Positions 33,640-45,660 of a DNA stretch of 64,000 nucleotides are shown in pieces. This DNA is from Lithobates sylvaticus (lineage: Eukaryota > Chordata > Amphibia > Anura > Ranidae). The notes below the pieces were generated by a model. It searched no databases. It was given only the letters and a program-made list of their open reading frames with translations, and had not been told where the DNA came from. The translations under genes were made by a program, and so were the position numbers. The DNA lies in NCBI GenBank assembly GCA_028564925.1, contig CM053030.1:405123603-405187602 (forward strand). The letters are read 5' to 3'. How positions within the stretch are numbered: the stretch's first letter is position 1; each line of letters starts with the position of its first letter.

Positions 33640-34396
33640 TGGCTGGATGCTGTTCCGGCACTTCCAGCTGCGGCATGCGGCTATGGCCCAGTTCCATTCG
33701 AACCTGACATGCAAGGTAGACTCTATCGAGGACATGTTAGCACCTGGGGACCTAAACAAACCACTGTCAGCACTTTATAACGCCCTCCTTTGTACTGATG
33801 TACCTAGAATGGAGAAGCTTTGGGAATACTGGAAAGGGGACATTCCCTCTCTAAACAAAGAGGACTGGGAAGATAGCCTAGAACAAGGCCCTAAACTTGC
33901 GATTTCATCACAAGATAAGCTGATCCAGGTCAAGTTCCTTCACAGGATCTATTACACCCCTGTAAGGTTGCAGAAAATGTTCCCTGAATGAGACCCTGCC
34001 TGCCCTCAGTGTCAACTCCAACCGGGTTCATACATACACATGTTCTGGGAATCCCCCTCCATACAGAAGTACTGGAAGGTGTTTTTTGACAAAGTTAACC
34101 TACGACTACAACTTGACCTAACCCCCACTCCCTCTTTGGCCCTACTGGGTATCCCAGACAATGACCAGCGCTCTCACCACTCTAAACTCCTTATAGCCTA
34201 CCTTCTCTACTATGCCAAAAAAGAGATCTTACTGAAATGGCTCTCCCCGGATCAACCAGAGGTGTCTGCTTGGGAATCCATGGTATACGCAGCCCTGCCC
34301 CTATAAAAAAAATGACCTACTCCAATAGAGGTTGTCATTGGTAATATGAAAAGGTGTGGTCCCCCTGGACTCTAGTTTAAACCCCCAATGATGAAG
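33640..34396 (+). pseudogene. LINE (L1-like) ORF2 C-terminal fragment
   Basis: Two same-frame stretches, 33647-33988 and 34040-34306, give a typical L1/Tx1-type ORF2 tail. The IQVKFLHRIYYTPVRL block is followed by the cysteine-rich end (CPQCQLQPGSYIHMFWESP) and a last segment to YAALPL. An in-frame stop sits near 33989, so the copy is dead. The element is 5'-truncated, as LINE copies usually are. Its likely 3' untranslated region is interrupted at 34397-34404 by the nested hAT elements and seems to resume at 38502. Confidence 0.8.
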
Positions 34397-34673
34397 GGTT
34401 AGGCCAGTGATGGCAAACCTTTTTGAGCCAGAGTGCCCAAACTGCAACACAAAACCAACGTATTCATTTCAAAGTGCCAACATATACAGAACTAGATGAG
34501 TGTGTGCTGTGATGTCTGGGGGTGAACATGGGACACATCAGAAATCATTGTGTATTCACTATGTAGTCATAGTGTTTTGTACAAGAAGATCTAAAACTAG
34601 AACACATTTTGACAAAAGTTAATTTTTTTGGAAGCTGTCCTAGCATTGTGCAATTAAATTCCAGTATCACTAT

Positions 34674-35412
34674 CAGTGATGGCACTAACGCCGTTAAAGT
34701 AAACGGCGTTACGTAACGCCGTTACTTTAGAGGGTAACGAGTAATCTAACTGATTACTCTTCCCCTCGCGGTAACGCCGTTCCCATTACTGGGGCGGCGT
34801 TACCGCAATTACCCGCCGCGATCGCGGAGCCGTCCGCGGCCTCGGCCTTAGGAAAGGCCGCGGCTTCGGCCTAGCTCCGGAGCGGCGGTCGACGGGTGCA
34901 CCAAGATGGCCGCCGCTCCGGCCTAGCTCCGGAGCGGCGGCCATCTTGGTGCACCCGTCGGCCGTTTACAATGTGATTGCTCCGTCAAATGACGGAGCGA
35001 TCACTTTGTAAACAAACCGGCGTCAAGATGACGCTGGTCTCCCCCAGTGATGGCACTAACGCCGTTAAAGTAAACGGCGTTACGTAACGCTGTTACTTTA
35101 GAGGGTAACGAGTAATCTAACTGATTACTCTTCCCCTCGCGGTAACACCGTTCCCATTACTGGGACGGCGTTACCGCAATTACCCGCCGCGATCGCGGAG
35201 CCGTCCGCGGCCTCGGCCTTAGGAAAGGCCGCGGCTTCGGCCTAGCTCCAGAGCGGCGGTCGACGGGTGCACCAAGATGGCCGCCGCTCCGGCCTAGCTC
35301 CGGAGCGACGGCCATATTGGTGCACCCGTCGGCCGTTTACAATGTGATTGCTCCGTCAAATGACGGAGCGATCACTTTGTAAACAAACCGGCGTCAAGAT
35401 GACGCTGGTCTC
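34674..35412 (+). repeat. Tandem duplication of the inner hAT left end, 2 x ~371 bp
   Basis: 34674-35044 and 35045-35412 are nearly identical, each beginning with the terminal CAGTGATGGCACTAACGCCG. The element therefore carries two potential left ends. Confidence 0.88.
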
Positions 35413-35477
35413 CCCTCTGTGTACAGATCTGTACAGTGGAGGGGAGAGATCGGATGGCAGCAGCCATCCCTCCATAC

Positions 35478-36655
35478 CCTGCCACTACTCTGCAACACCC
35501 TGCTAATACTGCGCAATACTCTGCAACACCCTGCTAATACTGCGCAATACTCTGCAACACCCTGCCAATACTGCGCAATACTCTGCAACACCCTGCCAAT
35601 ACTGCGCAATACTCTGCAACACCCTGCCAATACAGCGCAATACTCTGCAACACCCTGCCAATACAGCGCAATACTCTGCAACACCCTGCCAATACTGCGC
35701 AATACTCTGCAACACCCTGCCAATACTGCGCAATACTCTGCAACACCCTGCCAATACTGCGCAATACTCTGCAATACCCTGCCAATACTGCGCAATACTC
35801 TGCAACACCCTGCCAATACTGCGCAATACTCTGCAACACCCTGCCAATACTGCGCAATACTCTGCAACACCCTGCCAATACTGCGCAATACTCTGCAATA
35901 CCCTGCCAATACTGCGCAATACTCTGCAACACCCTGCCAATACTGCGCAATACTCTGCAACACCCTGCCAATACTGCGCAATACTCTGCAACACCCTGCC
36001 AATACTCTGCAACACCCTGCCAAAACCGCGCAATACTCTGCAACACCCTGCCAATACTGCGCAATACTCTGCAACACCCTGCCAATACTGCGCAATACTC
36101 TGCAACACCCTGCCAATACTGCGCAATACTCTGCAACACCCTGCCAATACTGCGCAATACTCTGCAACACCCTGCCAATACTGCGCAATACTCTGCAACA
36201 CCCTGCCAGTGCCACTACTGCGCAATACTCTGCAACACCCTGCCAATACTGCGCAATACTCTGCAACACCCTGCCAATACTGCGCAATACTCTGCAACAC
36301 CCTGCCAATACTGCGCAATACTCTGCAACACCCTGCCAATACTGCGCAATACTCTGCAACACCCTGCCAATACTGCGCAATACTCTGCAACACCCTGCCA
36401 ATACTGTGCAATACTCTGCAACACCCTGCCAGTGCCAATACTGCGCAATACTCTGCAACACCCTGCCAATACTGCGCAATACTCTGCAACACCCTGCCAA
36501 TACTGCGCAATACTCTGCAACACCCTGCCAATACTGTGCAATACTCTGCAACACCCTGCCAATACTGTGCAATACTCTGCAACACCCTGCCAATACTGCG
36601 CAATACTCTGCAACACCCTGCCAATACTGCGCAATACTCTGCAACACCCTGCCAT
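35478..36655. repeat. 31-bp minisatellite, ~38 units
   Basis: The unit is AATACTGCGCAATACTCTGC followed by AACACCCTGCC. Because 31 is not a multiple of three and the unit has no stop in most frames, it creates open frames of over 400 codons on both strands. The peptide repeats every 31 residues. These are not genes. Confidence 0.95.
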
Positions 36656-38509
36656 ACCCTGCAACACCCCGCCATACCCCGCAACACCTGGCCATACCCC
36701 GCCACACTCTGCAATACGCGGTAATACCCAGCCATACTCGGCGATACCCAGCCGTACCCAGCTATACCCAGACAATATTACAGTTGGGGAGATGACGTGG
36801 ATATTACAGTGGGGGCTTTATGGTGGTGGAATTTTCAAAGGTTTTTGCAAATTCAATTATTATTTGCTGATCCGAAAAATGATCCGATCCGTGACTCTGC
36901 AACGATCCGATCCGTGAGTTTGGGGGGGACAGATGTACAGGGGGGGAACAGATATATGTGTGGGGGGGGCAGACGTGTAGTGGGGTACAGAGGGGGAACA
37001 GATATATGTGTTGGGGGGGAAATAGACGTGCAGGGGGGAACGCGCCCCTTGCTTACAGTAATACTAGACCCGCCCCTAAGAATATTAAAAAAAAAAGTCA
37101 GTTACTTTGCTGAGTAACTAATTACTTTTCCAATGTAGTAACTGAGTTACTAACTCAATTACTTTTTAGGGAGAAGTAATTTGTAATGTAACTAATTACT
37201 TTTTTAAAGTAAGATGACCAACACTGATCACTATTCTACTAACTATACATTAATATTCAATACACTCAAGTTGCATGACAGGTGCACTTTAAATTACTAG
37301 TTGTTCAGTAGAAGCACTGGCTGGATGATAAAGAAATCCTGTTACAGGGGTGACATGCAACCAGCAACTCTCCAGCTGCAGCAGAACTTCCAGTCCCCCC
37401 ATGCCCTGCTGGCACACATTATGCACTCTTTGGTTGCCAAGGTATGTTGAGATCTGTAGTTCTACTCCAGCTGAAGACGTACTGGTTGCCCTGCATTGCT
37501 GTAGCAGAAGACTACTTGAAAAATCTCTCATTCCTGACTGATGTTCACAGTCCTATATGTCCAGGAAACATCCTTCTGAACGTGAACACTCAAGGACAAC
37601 TGTAGCAATGCTTTACCAATGTGGTTCACTCACAATGCCTGTGCAGTTCATTGCATGTCGAATGCAAACTCCCAGCAGCAGCAGCAGCAGCTCTACACCT
37701 CCTCCCTGTATAATGCCAGTGATTCTTGACTGTCTGTCATGTGACTCTTGTGTCATGAAATACAGGGGGATGGCAGGGGAAAAACTATATGTATTTACAT
37801 CTCACTGTACTGCAGTGGTCTCTGCTAAATCTAGCAGGCATTCCCAGTCAGATAAACCTGAATAGCCAACACAAAGTATCATGGCATCAAAGCTCATATC
37901 CTACAGAAAATTCTTCTGACAGCTTTGATAGAGTAACACAGACAGCATATACACAACATTATTCTGACCATACCCTTCCATATATTGTGGCAATGTTGAG
38001 AACGGGAAGAAAAAAAAAAGTCCCCAAGAAATAGATCCTATTTGAAGAGGCACAGAAACAGTGTACACAGCTAAACACATTTATTCCTTGTCACTTACTT
38101 TAACAACAGTTGCACAGCACTCCAATAATGCACTCATCAGCTGACTCAGTTCCCGGGCACAAGAACGGCCTGTGATTGGGCATCTTCCCCACCACATGTT
38201 CCGCCTGCCATCCAACCCAGAGCGATTCTTCATCTAGTCCACGCCCATCCTAGACACGGCCCCCCATTGGCTCAATCCCCACCACATGTTCCGCCTGCCA
38301 TCCAACCCAGAGCAACCCTTTATCTCATCCACGCCCATCCTAGACACATCCCCCTTGGACCTAGAGACTTGTGGGAAATGTAGTTCTATGGGGAGGGGAG
38401 CTGTGCATGAAATACACCTCCGTACAGGATTTTCTCACGTGCCCACAGAGAGGGCTCGGTGTGCCGGCTGTGGCACGCGTGCCATAGGTTCGCCATCACT
38501 GGGTTAGGC

Positions 38510-39890
38510 CCAGATGTGGGGTGTGTCCCTCTGTTAGAGGACCCACTTCAGTGAGGCCGAATATATGTGTACAATCAGCGGGAAGGGGTTAAAGTACTTA
38601 ATTGTTTACATCTTTTTCCTTACAATCATCTCTTTTTAACTAAGATGACACCTTTCACCATGCCCATTAATCCCTCCAGGCTTTTTGTAGTTCCCATTCT
38701 TTAGCATACAGGAAAGTGTCTCTACCATGAAAGGACCGACTTGATCCATATCCCTTACAAGCCAATCTATTCCTGGCCCTCACCACCATTATCAAATATG
38801 GCATCCCAGGGGTGGGTTAGAAGAATCACTAAGAATCAGATAGGTACCTCCATCAGTATCCTGGCCCACTACATCTGACTTGGTGTTTTGTTTTTTTAAT
38901 TCCTCTTATACAATAAATTTGATCCTCATTATTTTTCATACCAGGCTTGAACTTTCAGACATCTATTCATAGAGTGACCGCCATTTGCATTATTCTGTAA
39001 TAAGGCAAGTCTTGTTAAATATTATCAGAAAAATGTAATCCAAGCCTTGACCAAGTTTTAATTTTCTTTCTATATCCTATGCAAGATAATGAGCAGCTTC
39101 ATTATTATGTAATGGTATTTAATACATTCATTTTCTATTTTGGTTTTATATTTTTAAACCCAGATCTGTGAAGGAAAACACTACTGCTTAAAAGTGAATT
39201 TGAGCTTCTCCAGCACGCCTGCCAATTTTAAATAAAAAAATTAAGATATGAACGCACACTGTACATTCTGTTTTCTTTTTGCATCTATTTCTAAAGCAAA
39301 AAAAGATGCGCTACATAAATAGCACTAGATATACAGTCTCTGGAAGAAAGTATGCTGCATTTTGCTTTGTTTCCAAAAATAATAACATTAAAAAGAATTT
39401 ATAAGATAGCTGCAGTTGCTGACTTGTTACTAATGATGCAGGTTCTGGTCTATCATCAGAATCTTGGCTGAGACACATGGAAACAGTATGTGGAAGTGGA
39501 GTTCGGGCCTTTCAGACTTCAGTATATTCAGAATAAGGATGACAGCTCTAGAGCCATCACTTTAAAAGATAAATCAGGAGTGGAAGCTCCCATATTTCTA
39601 AGCTCACAAGTTTCTCCTAAAGTGTATGTTACCTCTGCATTTCATATTCCTGATATTCTGTATTTCTGTTGTACCTTGTACCAGGGGCATACCTACAGGT
39701 GTTGCAATTGCAACCCGGCCCATTGCTGCAGGGTCTGTTTAGAGCCCTGATATCTCACCAAAGCCCCCAATGGGGCTAAAAAAAATAGAAAAAAAAAAAT
39801 TGTATAAAGAAAAAAAAAAAGGAAATAGTAGAAATAAAACATAAAAAAAAAATAATAAAAAAAATAAAAATGACTGAGACCAGTGGCGAA
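38510..39890. other. Mostly unassigned; possible LINE 3' UTR at the start
   Basis: 38502 to about 38800 may be the continuation of the interrupted LINE 3' end. The rest is AT-rich and unassigned. An 86-codon open frame at 39490-39750 has no recognisable motif. A fragment beginning CAGGGGCATACCTACAGG near 39683 resembles a hAT left end. Confidence 0.4.
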
Positions 39891-40025
39891 ACTACCAGGA
39901 TCACAAAGGTTGCACTTGTGACCAGGCTCTGGCGTTCTGCTACCAGGCTTGGAGGGAAGGGCCCCAGCCAGGGGCCCTTCGTGGTTTCTTGCACCGAGAC
40001 CCTGAAGGTTCTAGTTACGCCACTG
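39891..40025. mobile_element. hAT-like MITE, 135 bp
   Basis: CAGTGGCGAAACTA at the left and TAGTTACGCCACTG at the right form inverted ends (13 of 14 pairs). The short interior is non-coding. A matching 8-bp duplication was not found. Confidence 0.65.
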
Positions 40026-40733
40026 CCATGTACTTGTGTTAAAAATTATCTGATTCTCTTTGCATTTGTTCCTTTGTGTGAAATACCTAGTGATCCTGCC
40101 AGTTCCCCTGTTTACTTGTTTCAAATTGACCACCCTAGAAATGAGAGCACATCCATCTTAGCTTGGTCAGTTTTCTGGCTGTGCTTGGGGCACAGTCTGT
40201 CTGTCCTCCAATGAGCAAGACTGGTGCTGATACTCCCTCCCCGGTTATCTCTTGCTGCTCTGCTCTTCTCTCTTCTCTATACTACTGCTTCTCTGCCCAC
40301 TGCTGGCACCCCCCCTGCAGTCCCCACCCCCACCTATCTAAGCCCCTTTTGCATCTGAGATCACAGATCATGTGATCATTTATAGCAAAAAAAAAGGTAT
40401 TTGAATATTTTTTTTTATATATACACACAAACATTTTGCCTTGCATTTGGAATGGGTTATTTTACAAGGTAAGGGTTCACATGTACTTTAAAGCGGTAGT
40501 AAACTGCAAAAAAAAAAAAAAATCTTCCACTTGCAAATTAAGAGCGTAATGTGCTAGTATGCATTGCAAAGACTTCCCCTAAAACAAAGCCCTCCAGTGG
40601 TGACAGGGCTTCTATATTCACCCAGCTATCTTTTCCGGGTTCGCAGGCTCCAGCCACTTGAATAGCCAAGCCGCAATTATGTCACTCCTGCGCAGGTACA
40701 CAGGATTCATGGCCACGGCACAGCTCTCTCAAT

Positions 40734-41166
40734 GGACAAACAAGAAAGCAGAAGGTGTCACCATCTAATTGTATCAATTTATTAAAAGCAGTATGTAAAA
40801 CAAGGAGGTTACAATGCACTCACAAAGGTAGAAGGAAACAAGCTCATCATCAGTCCATAATCGCTTACAGGGCTTGGTGGGGAGGCAGAGGAGAAGCTGT
40901 CAGATTGGCGCCTGGGAACAGCGGAGCTTGGCTGAAGAGGGATGGAATCTGCAAGCAAACCTGTAACCACGCTGGAACGCAAGCCAGTGCCGAGACTGGA
41001 AGCGGAAACGGAAGCTCCCCACCAAGTTCTGCAAGTGTCCAAGGACTGATAATGTGCTTGTTTTCTTTGTGAGCGCATTTTAACCTCTTTGTTTTACAGC
41101 ATATTTTTAATAAATGTATATTCTTAGATGTCTTAGATGTATTCAAAGCCTTCTGCTTTGTTCATT
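40734..41166. mobile_element. Long foldback element, ~430 bp
   Basis: The left arm (AAGCAGAAGG ... TTATTAAAAGCAGTATGTAA ... GCACTCACAAAG ... GGCTTGGTGGGGAG) is matched by the reverse complement of the right arm (TTATTAAAAATATGCTGTAA, GCGCTCACAAAG, ACTTGGTGGGGAG). Arms are about 150-200 bp with indels. No coding and no clear target duplication. The superfamily is unknown. Confidence 0.7.
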
Positions 41167-41589
41167 CTAGTGCACAGATCATATCGAATACTGGAAGAGC
41201 TGCAGCCATAGGGGTCCTCCTACATTTGGACTTTTTTTCTTTGGGACTTTATTATGCTCTATATGTGCTATTTCTTCATCCCAATGGATAGCATGCCATT
41301 GACAGGATGCCAGCATTTGCTTCCCTATCATGACATTCAGCATTTTGTAGAGAGAAATTACAGCACTGTGTAAACAGCGAGGCTTGCAGTCAAAGATACT
41401 CAGAATAGAGGATTATCTTAACATTTGACAGTGTTGACAACCAGTGATGTCACATGTATTGAGTGAAATGCTCCTCTATACGCTGAAGTATTGTATCAGG
41501 ATGGCATCACAAGACAATGTGCATGCTCCAACAGTTGACCAAAGACCTAGGATTATAGCCAGCACGCTGTGCGAACACATGGTCTAGAG

Positions 41590-41747
41590 CAGGGTTTCTC
41601 AAACTGGCGGCCCTCCAGCTGTTGCAAAACTACCAGTCCCACCATGCCTCTGCCTATGGGAGTCATGCTTGTAACTGTCAGCCTTGCAATGCCTCATGGG
41701 ACTTGTAGTTTCACAACAGCTGGAGGGCCACCAGTTTGAGACCCCTG
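41590..41747. mobile_element. hAT MITE, 158 bp, with perfect 8-bp duplication
   Basis: CAGGGTTTCTCAAACTGGCG at the left and, inverted, CAGGGGTCTCAAACTGGTGG at the right. The rest of the element also pairs (CCCTCCAGCTGTTG). GTCTAGAG flanks both sides exactly (41582-41589 and 41748-41755). Confidence 0.88.
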
Positions 41748-41755
41748 GTCTAGAG

Positions 41756-42285
41756 AATATATGGTCATGCAGACAGACAAGCACACATGCCCAATTCCTG
41801 CACTGGCACTAGCTGGTGTATTTAAGGAGCAGAGGTGAAATGAGGATTATCTGGGAAGTCTTCAGCTATTACCCTTAGTCCTGAACGTGATCCTGTTGTA
41901 TGCCTACTCTTTGTTGACCTGGCTAACCTTTGGACCTTCTTCTATTCCCATCACTGCTAAACTGACTTGCCTTTGGACATGTCTTTACTTGCCTGCCTGT
42001 TGCAGACCTTTCCTGTCGTGGACTTGCTTCTACCTTGCCTCTCTGTTGCTGACCTGGTAAGTTACTGACTAGGGTTTACCTCTACTCATTTCCCAATATG
42101 ACCTTGGCCTGCCTCCTAACCAGTACTCTGTTACCCTTCCTGTGTTTCTGCTGCTTGTCTCCATGATTCGGCATGGAGACACCTTGCTTTCTGCACCTTG
42201 CTTTCTGCAGTGACTACTTCTGCAGCCCTGCACTTCAGGAACATCCATCATCCATCCTTGCCTCCTGTCTTACAGATCACTTCAC
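41756..42285. other. Unassigned C/T-rich stretch
   Basis: Irregular repeats of TTGCCTxxCTGTTGCTGACC-like words (41980-42060) with no coding support. Confidence 0.4.
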
Positions 42286-42981
42286 CATACCTCCCAACTG
42301 TTTTTAATTTCGAGGGACTGTCCCCGATTTGGAACAAAGTCTCTCTGTCCCACTTTTCTCCTCATTTGTCCCTCATTTTGGACTGATCTATATATAAAAT
42401 GCAATTTTTATCTTTCAAAAGGGGTTTCCCAGTGTTAAACCTTTCATCAAATTTCTAAATTGCTACATTTGTACATTTCAAAAACCAGTATAAAGGAATA
42501 GTGGCGGTAAAAGGAGAACTTGTGGGTTTAACTAATTTATTTTTACTCCTTTAACCACTTCAGCCCCGGACCATTTGTCAGCTTAAGGACCAGAGGTCTT
42601 TTTTCAATTTCGCACTGCACTACTTTAACTGGTAATTGCGCGGTCATGCAATTTTGTAACCAAACGAAATTTGCGTCCTTTTCTTCCCACAAATAGAGCT
42701 TTCTTTTGATGGTATTTGATTGCCTCTGTGATTTTTATTTTTTGCGATATAAACGGAAAAGGAGCGAAAATTTTGAAAAAAAAAGAGATTTTCTACTTTT
42801 TGTTATAAAAAAAATCTAATAAACTAAATTTTAGTCAAACATTTGGGCCAAAATGTATTCAGCCACATGTCTTTAGTAAAAAAAATGCCAATAAGCGTAT
42901 ATTTATTGGTTTGCGCAAAAGTTATAGCGTCTACAAACTAGAGTACATTTTCTGGAATTTACACGGCTTTTAATTTATGAC

Positions 42982-45060
42982 TACCTATCTCATTTCTTGA
43001 GGTGCTAAAATGGCAGGGAAGTACAAAACCCCCCCAAATGACCCCATTTTGGAAAGTAGACACCCCAAGCTATTTGCTGAGAGGCATGTTGAGCCCATTG
43101 AATATTTTTTTTTTTAGTCCCAAGGGATTGAATAAAGACAAAAAAAAAAAAAAAAAAAATTTTTTTTCATAAAGTTGTCACTAAATGATATATTGCTCAC
43201 ACATGCCATGGTTATATGTGGAGATGCACCCCAAAATACATTTTGCTGCTTCTCCCGAGTATGGGGATACCACATGTGTGGGACTTTTTGGGAGCCTAGC
43301 CGCGCACGGGGCCCCGAAACCCAATCAACGCCTTCAGGGTTTCTAAGGGTGCAAATTTTTGATTTCACTCCTCACTACCTATCACAGTTTTGAAGGCCAT
43401 AAAATGCCAAAATAGCACAAAACCCCCCCAAATGACCCCATTTTGGAAAGTAGACACCCCAAGCTATTTGCTGAGAGGCATGTTGAGTACATGGAATATT
43501 TTTTTTTTTAGTCCCAAGTTGCGGGAATATTACAAACTTTTTTTTTTTTTGCCCAAAGTTGTCACTAAATGATATATTGCCCACACATGCCATGGGCATA
43601 TGTGGAATTACACCCCAAAATACATTCTGCTGCTTCTCCTGAGTACGAGGATACCACATGTGTGGGACTTTTTGGGAGCCTATCCGCATACGGGACCCCG
43701 AAAACCAAGCACCGCCTTCAGGATTTCTAAGGGCATAAATTTTTGATTTCACTCCTCACTACCTATCACTACCTATCACAGTTTTGAAGGCCATAAAATG
43801 CCAAGATGGCACAAAACCCCCCCAAATGACCCCATTTTGGAAAGTAGACACCCCAAGCTATTTGCTGAGAGGCATGTTGAGCCCATTGAATATTTTTTTT
43901 TTTAGTCCCAAGTGATTGAATAAATAAAAAAAAAAAAAAAAAAAAAAATGTATTCAAAAAGTTGTCACTAAATGATATATTGCTCACACATGCCATGGTT
44001 ATATGTGGAATTGCACCCCAAAATACATTTTGCCACTTCTCCTGAGTACGGGGATACCACATGTGTGGGACTTTTTGGGAGCCTAGCCGCGTACGGGGCC
44101 CCGAAACCCAAGCACCACCTTCAGCATTTCTAAGGGTGTAAATTTTTGATTTCACTCCTCACTACCTATCACAGTTTCGAAGGCCATAAAATGCCAAAAT
44201 TGCACAAAACCCCCCCAAATGACCCCATTTTGGAAAGTAGACACCCCAAGCTATTTGCTGAGAGGCATGTTGAGTACATGGAATATTTTATATTTTGCCA
44301 CAAGTTGCGGGAATATTACAAACTTTTTTTTTTTTGCCCAAAGTTGTCACTAAATGATATATTGCCCACACATGCCATGGGCATATGTGGAATTACACCC
44401 CAAAATACATTCTGCTGCTTCTCCTGAGTACGGGGATACCACATGTGTGGGACTTTTTGGGAGCCTATCCGCATACGGGACCCCGAAAACCAAGCACCGC
44501 TTTCAGGATTTCTAAGGGCATAAATTTTTGATTTCACTCCTCACTACCTATCACTACCTATCACAGTTTTGAAGACCATAAAATGCCAAGATGGCACAAA
44601 ACCCCCCCAAATGACCCCATTTTGGAAAGTAGACACCCCAAGCTATTTGCTGAGAGGCATGTTGAGCCCGTTGAATATTTTTTTTTTTAGTCCCAAGTGA
44701 TTGAATAAAGACAAAAAAAAAAAATAAAAAAAATTTATTCAAAAAGTTGTCACTAAATGATATATTGCTCACACATGCCATGGTTATATGTGGAATTGCA
44801 CCCCAAAATACATTTTGCTGCTTCTCCTGAGTATGGGGATACCACATGTGTGGGACTTTTTGGGAGCCTAGCCGCGTACGGGGCCCCGAAACCCAAGCAC
44901 CGCCTTCAGGATTTCTAAGGGTGCAAATTTTTGATTTCACTCCTCACTACCTATCACAGTTTCGAAGGCCATAAAATGCCAAAATAGCACAAAACCCCCC
45001 CAAATGACCCCATTTTGGAAAGTAGACACCCCAAGCTATTTGTTGAGAGGCATGGTGAGT
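42982..45060. repeat. ~390-bp tandem array, about 5 units
   Basis: Units start near 42982, 43375, 43763, 44161, 44555 and 44946 and share CCCCATTTTGGAAAGTAGAC and ATGATATATTGCTCACACAT. Alternate units differ (TTGAGCCCATTG versus TTGAGTACATGG), hinting at a two-unit higher-order repeat. Open frames over the units on the minus strand recur with the period and are artefacts. Confidence 0.9.
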
Positions 45061-45660
45061 ATTTTACAGCTCTCATGTGTTTTTGAAAATGAAGAAAGTA
45101 AAGAAAAAAAAATTTTTTTTTTCTTTTTTTCAATTTTCAAAACATTGTGACAAAAAGCGAGATCTGCAAAATACTCACCATACCTCTCAGCAAATAGCTT
45201 GGGGTGTCTACTTTCCAAAATGGGGTCATTTGGGGGTGGTTTGTGCCATCTGGGCATTCCATGGCCTCCGAAACTGTGATTGGCAGTGAGGAGTGAAATA
45301 AAAAAATTACACCCTTAGAAAGCCTGAAAGCGGTGCTTGGATTTTGGGGTCCCGTACGCAGCTAGGCTCCCAAAAAGTCCCACATATGTGGTATCCCCAT
45401 ACTCAGGAGAAGCAACAGAATGTATTTTGGGGTGTATCTCCACATATGCCCATGGCATGTTTGAGCAATATATCATTTAGTGACAAGTTTTTGTAAAAAA
45501 AAATATTATTTTTTTTTTTTTTTCATTATTCAATCTCTTGGGACCAAAAAAAAAAAATATTTAATGGGCTCAACATTGCTCTCAGCAAATAGCTTGGGGT
45601 GTCTACTTTCCAAAATGGGGTCATTTGGGGGGGGTTTGAACTGTCCTGGCATTTTATGCA
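45050..45660. repeat. Inverted copies of the ~390-bp unit; palindrome centre near 45115
   Basis: ATGGTGAGTATTTTACAGCT at about 45052 is answered by AAAATACTCACCAT ending near 45182, with an A/T-run centre at about 45100-45130. The array then continues in reverse orientation (GTCTACTTTCCAAAATGGGG at 45207 and again at about 45601). Confidence 0.85.

Larger units (their letters stand above)
34674..37226. mobile_element. hAT element (inner, nested), CAGTGATGGCACTAACG ends
   Basis: It starts CAGTGATGGCACTAACGCCG and ends GATGACCAACACTG, with identical 8-bp duplications ATCACTAT at 34666-34673 and 37227-37234. The left terminal ~371 bp is tandemly duplicated (second copy from 35045). Each copy contains an inverted repeat around GGTGCACCAAGATGGCCGCC. 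The right part carries repeated AGTAACTAATTACTTTT-type motifs. No transposase frame is present. Confidence 0.88.
34405..38501. mobile_element. hAT element (outer), CAGTGATGGCAAACC ends
   Basis: The left end CAGTGATGGCAAACCTTTTT and right end AGGTTCGCCATCACTG are inverted repeats. The 8-bp duplication GGTTAGGC is identical on both sides (34397-34404 and 38502-38509). No transposase is visible. Removing the nested element at 34674-37226 leaves about 1.5 kb, a non-autonomous hAT. Confidence 0.85.

Noticed and set aside
35394-36795. Open frames of 410-458 codons on both strands
   Set aside because: They are produced by the 31-bp minisatellite, which has no stop in most frames; no homology and overlapping on both strands.
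39490-39750. 86-codon frame that could be a host exon
   Set aside because: No recognisable domain and no convincing flanking splice sites.
43114-44940. Repeated 70-128-codon frames starting MKSKIY/MKSKIC on the minus strand
   Set aside because: They recur with the ~390-bp tandem unit and run into A/T homopolymers; no family resemblance.
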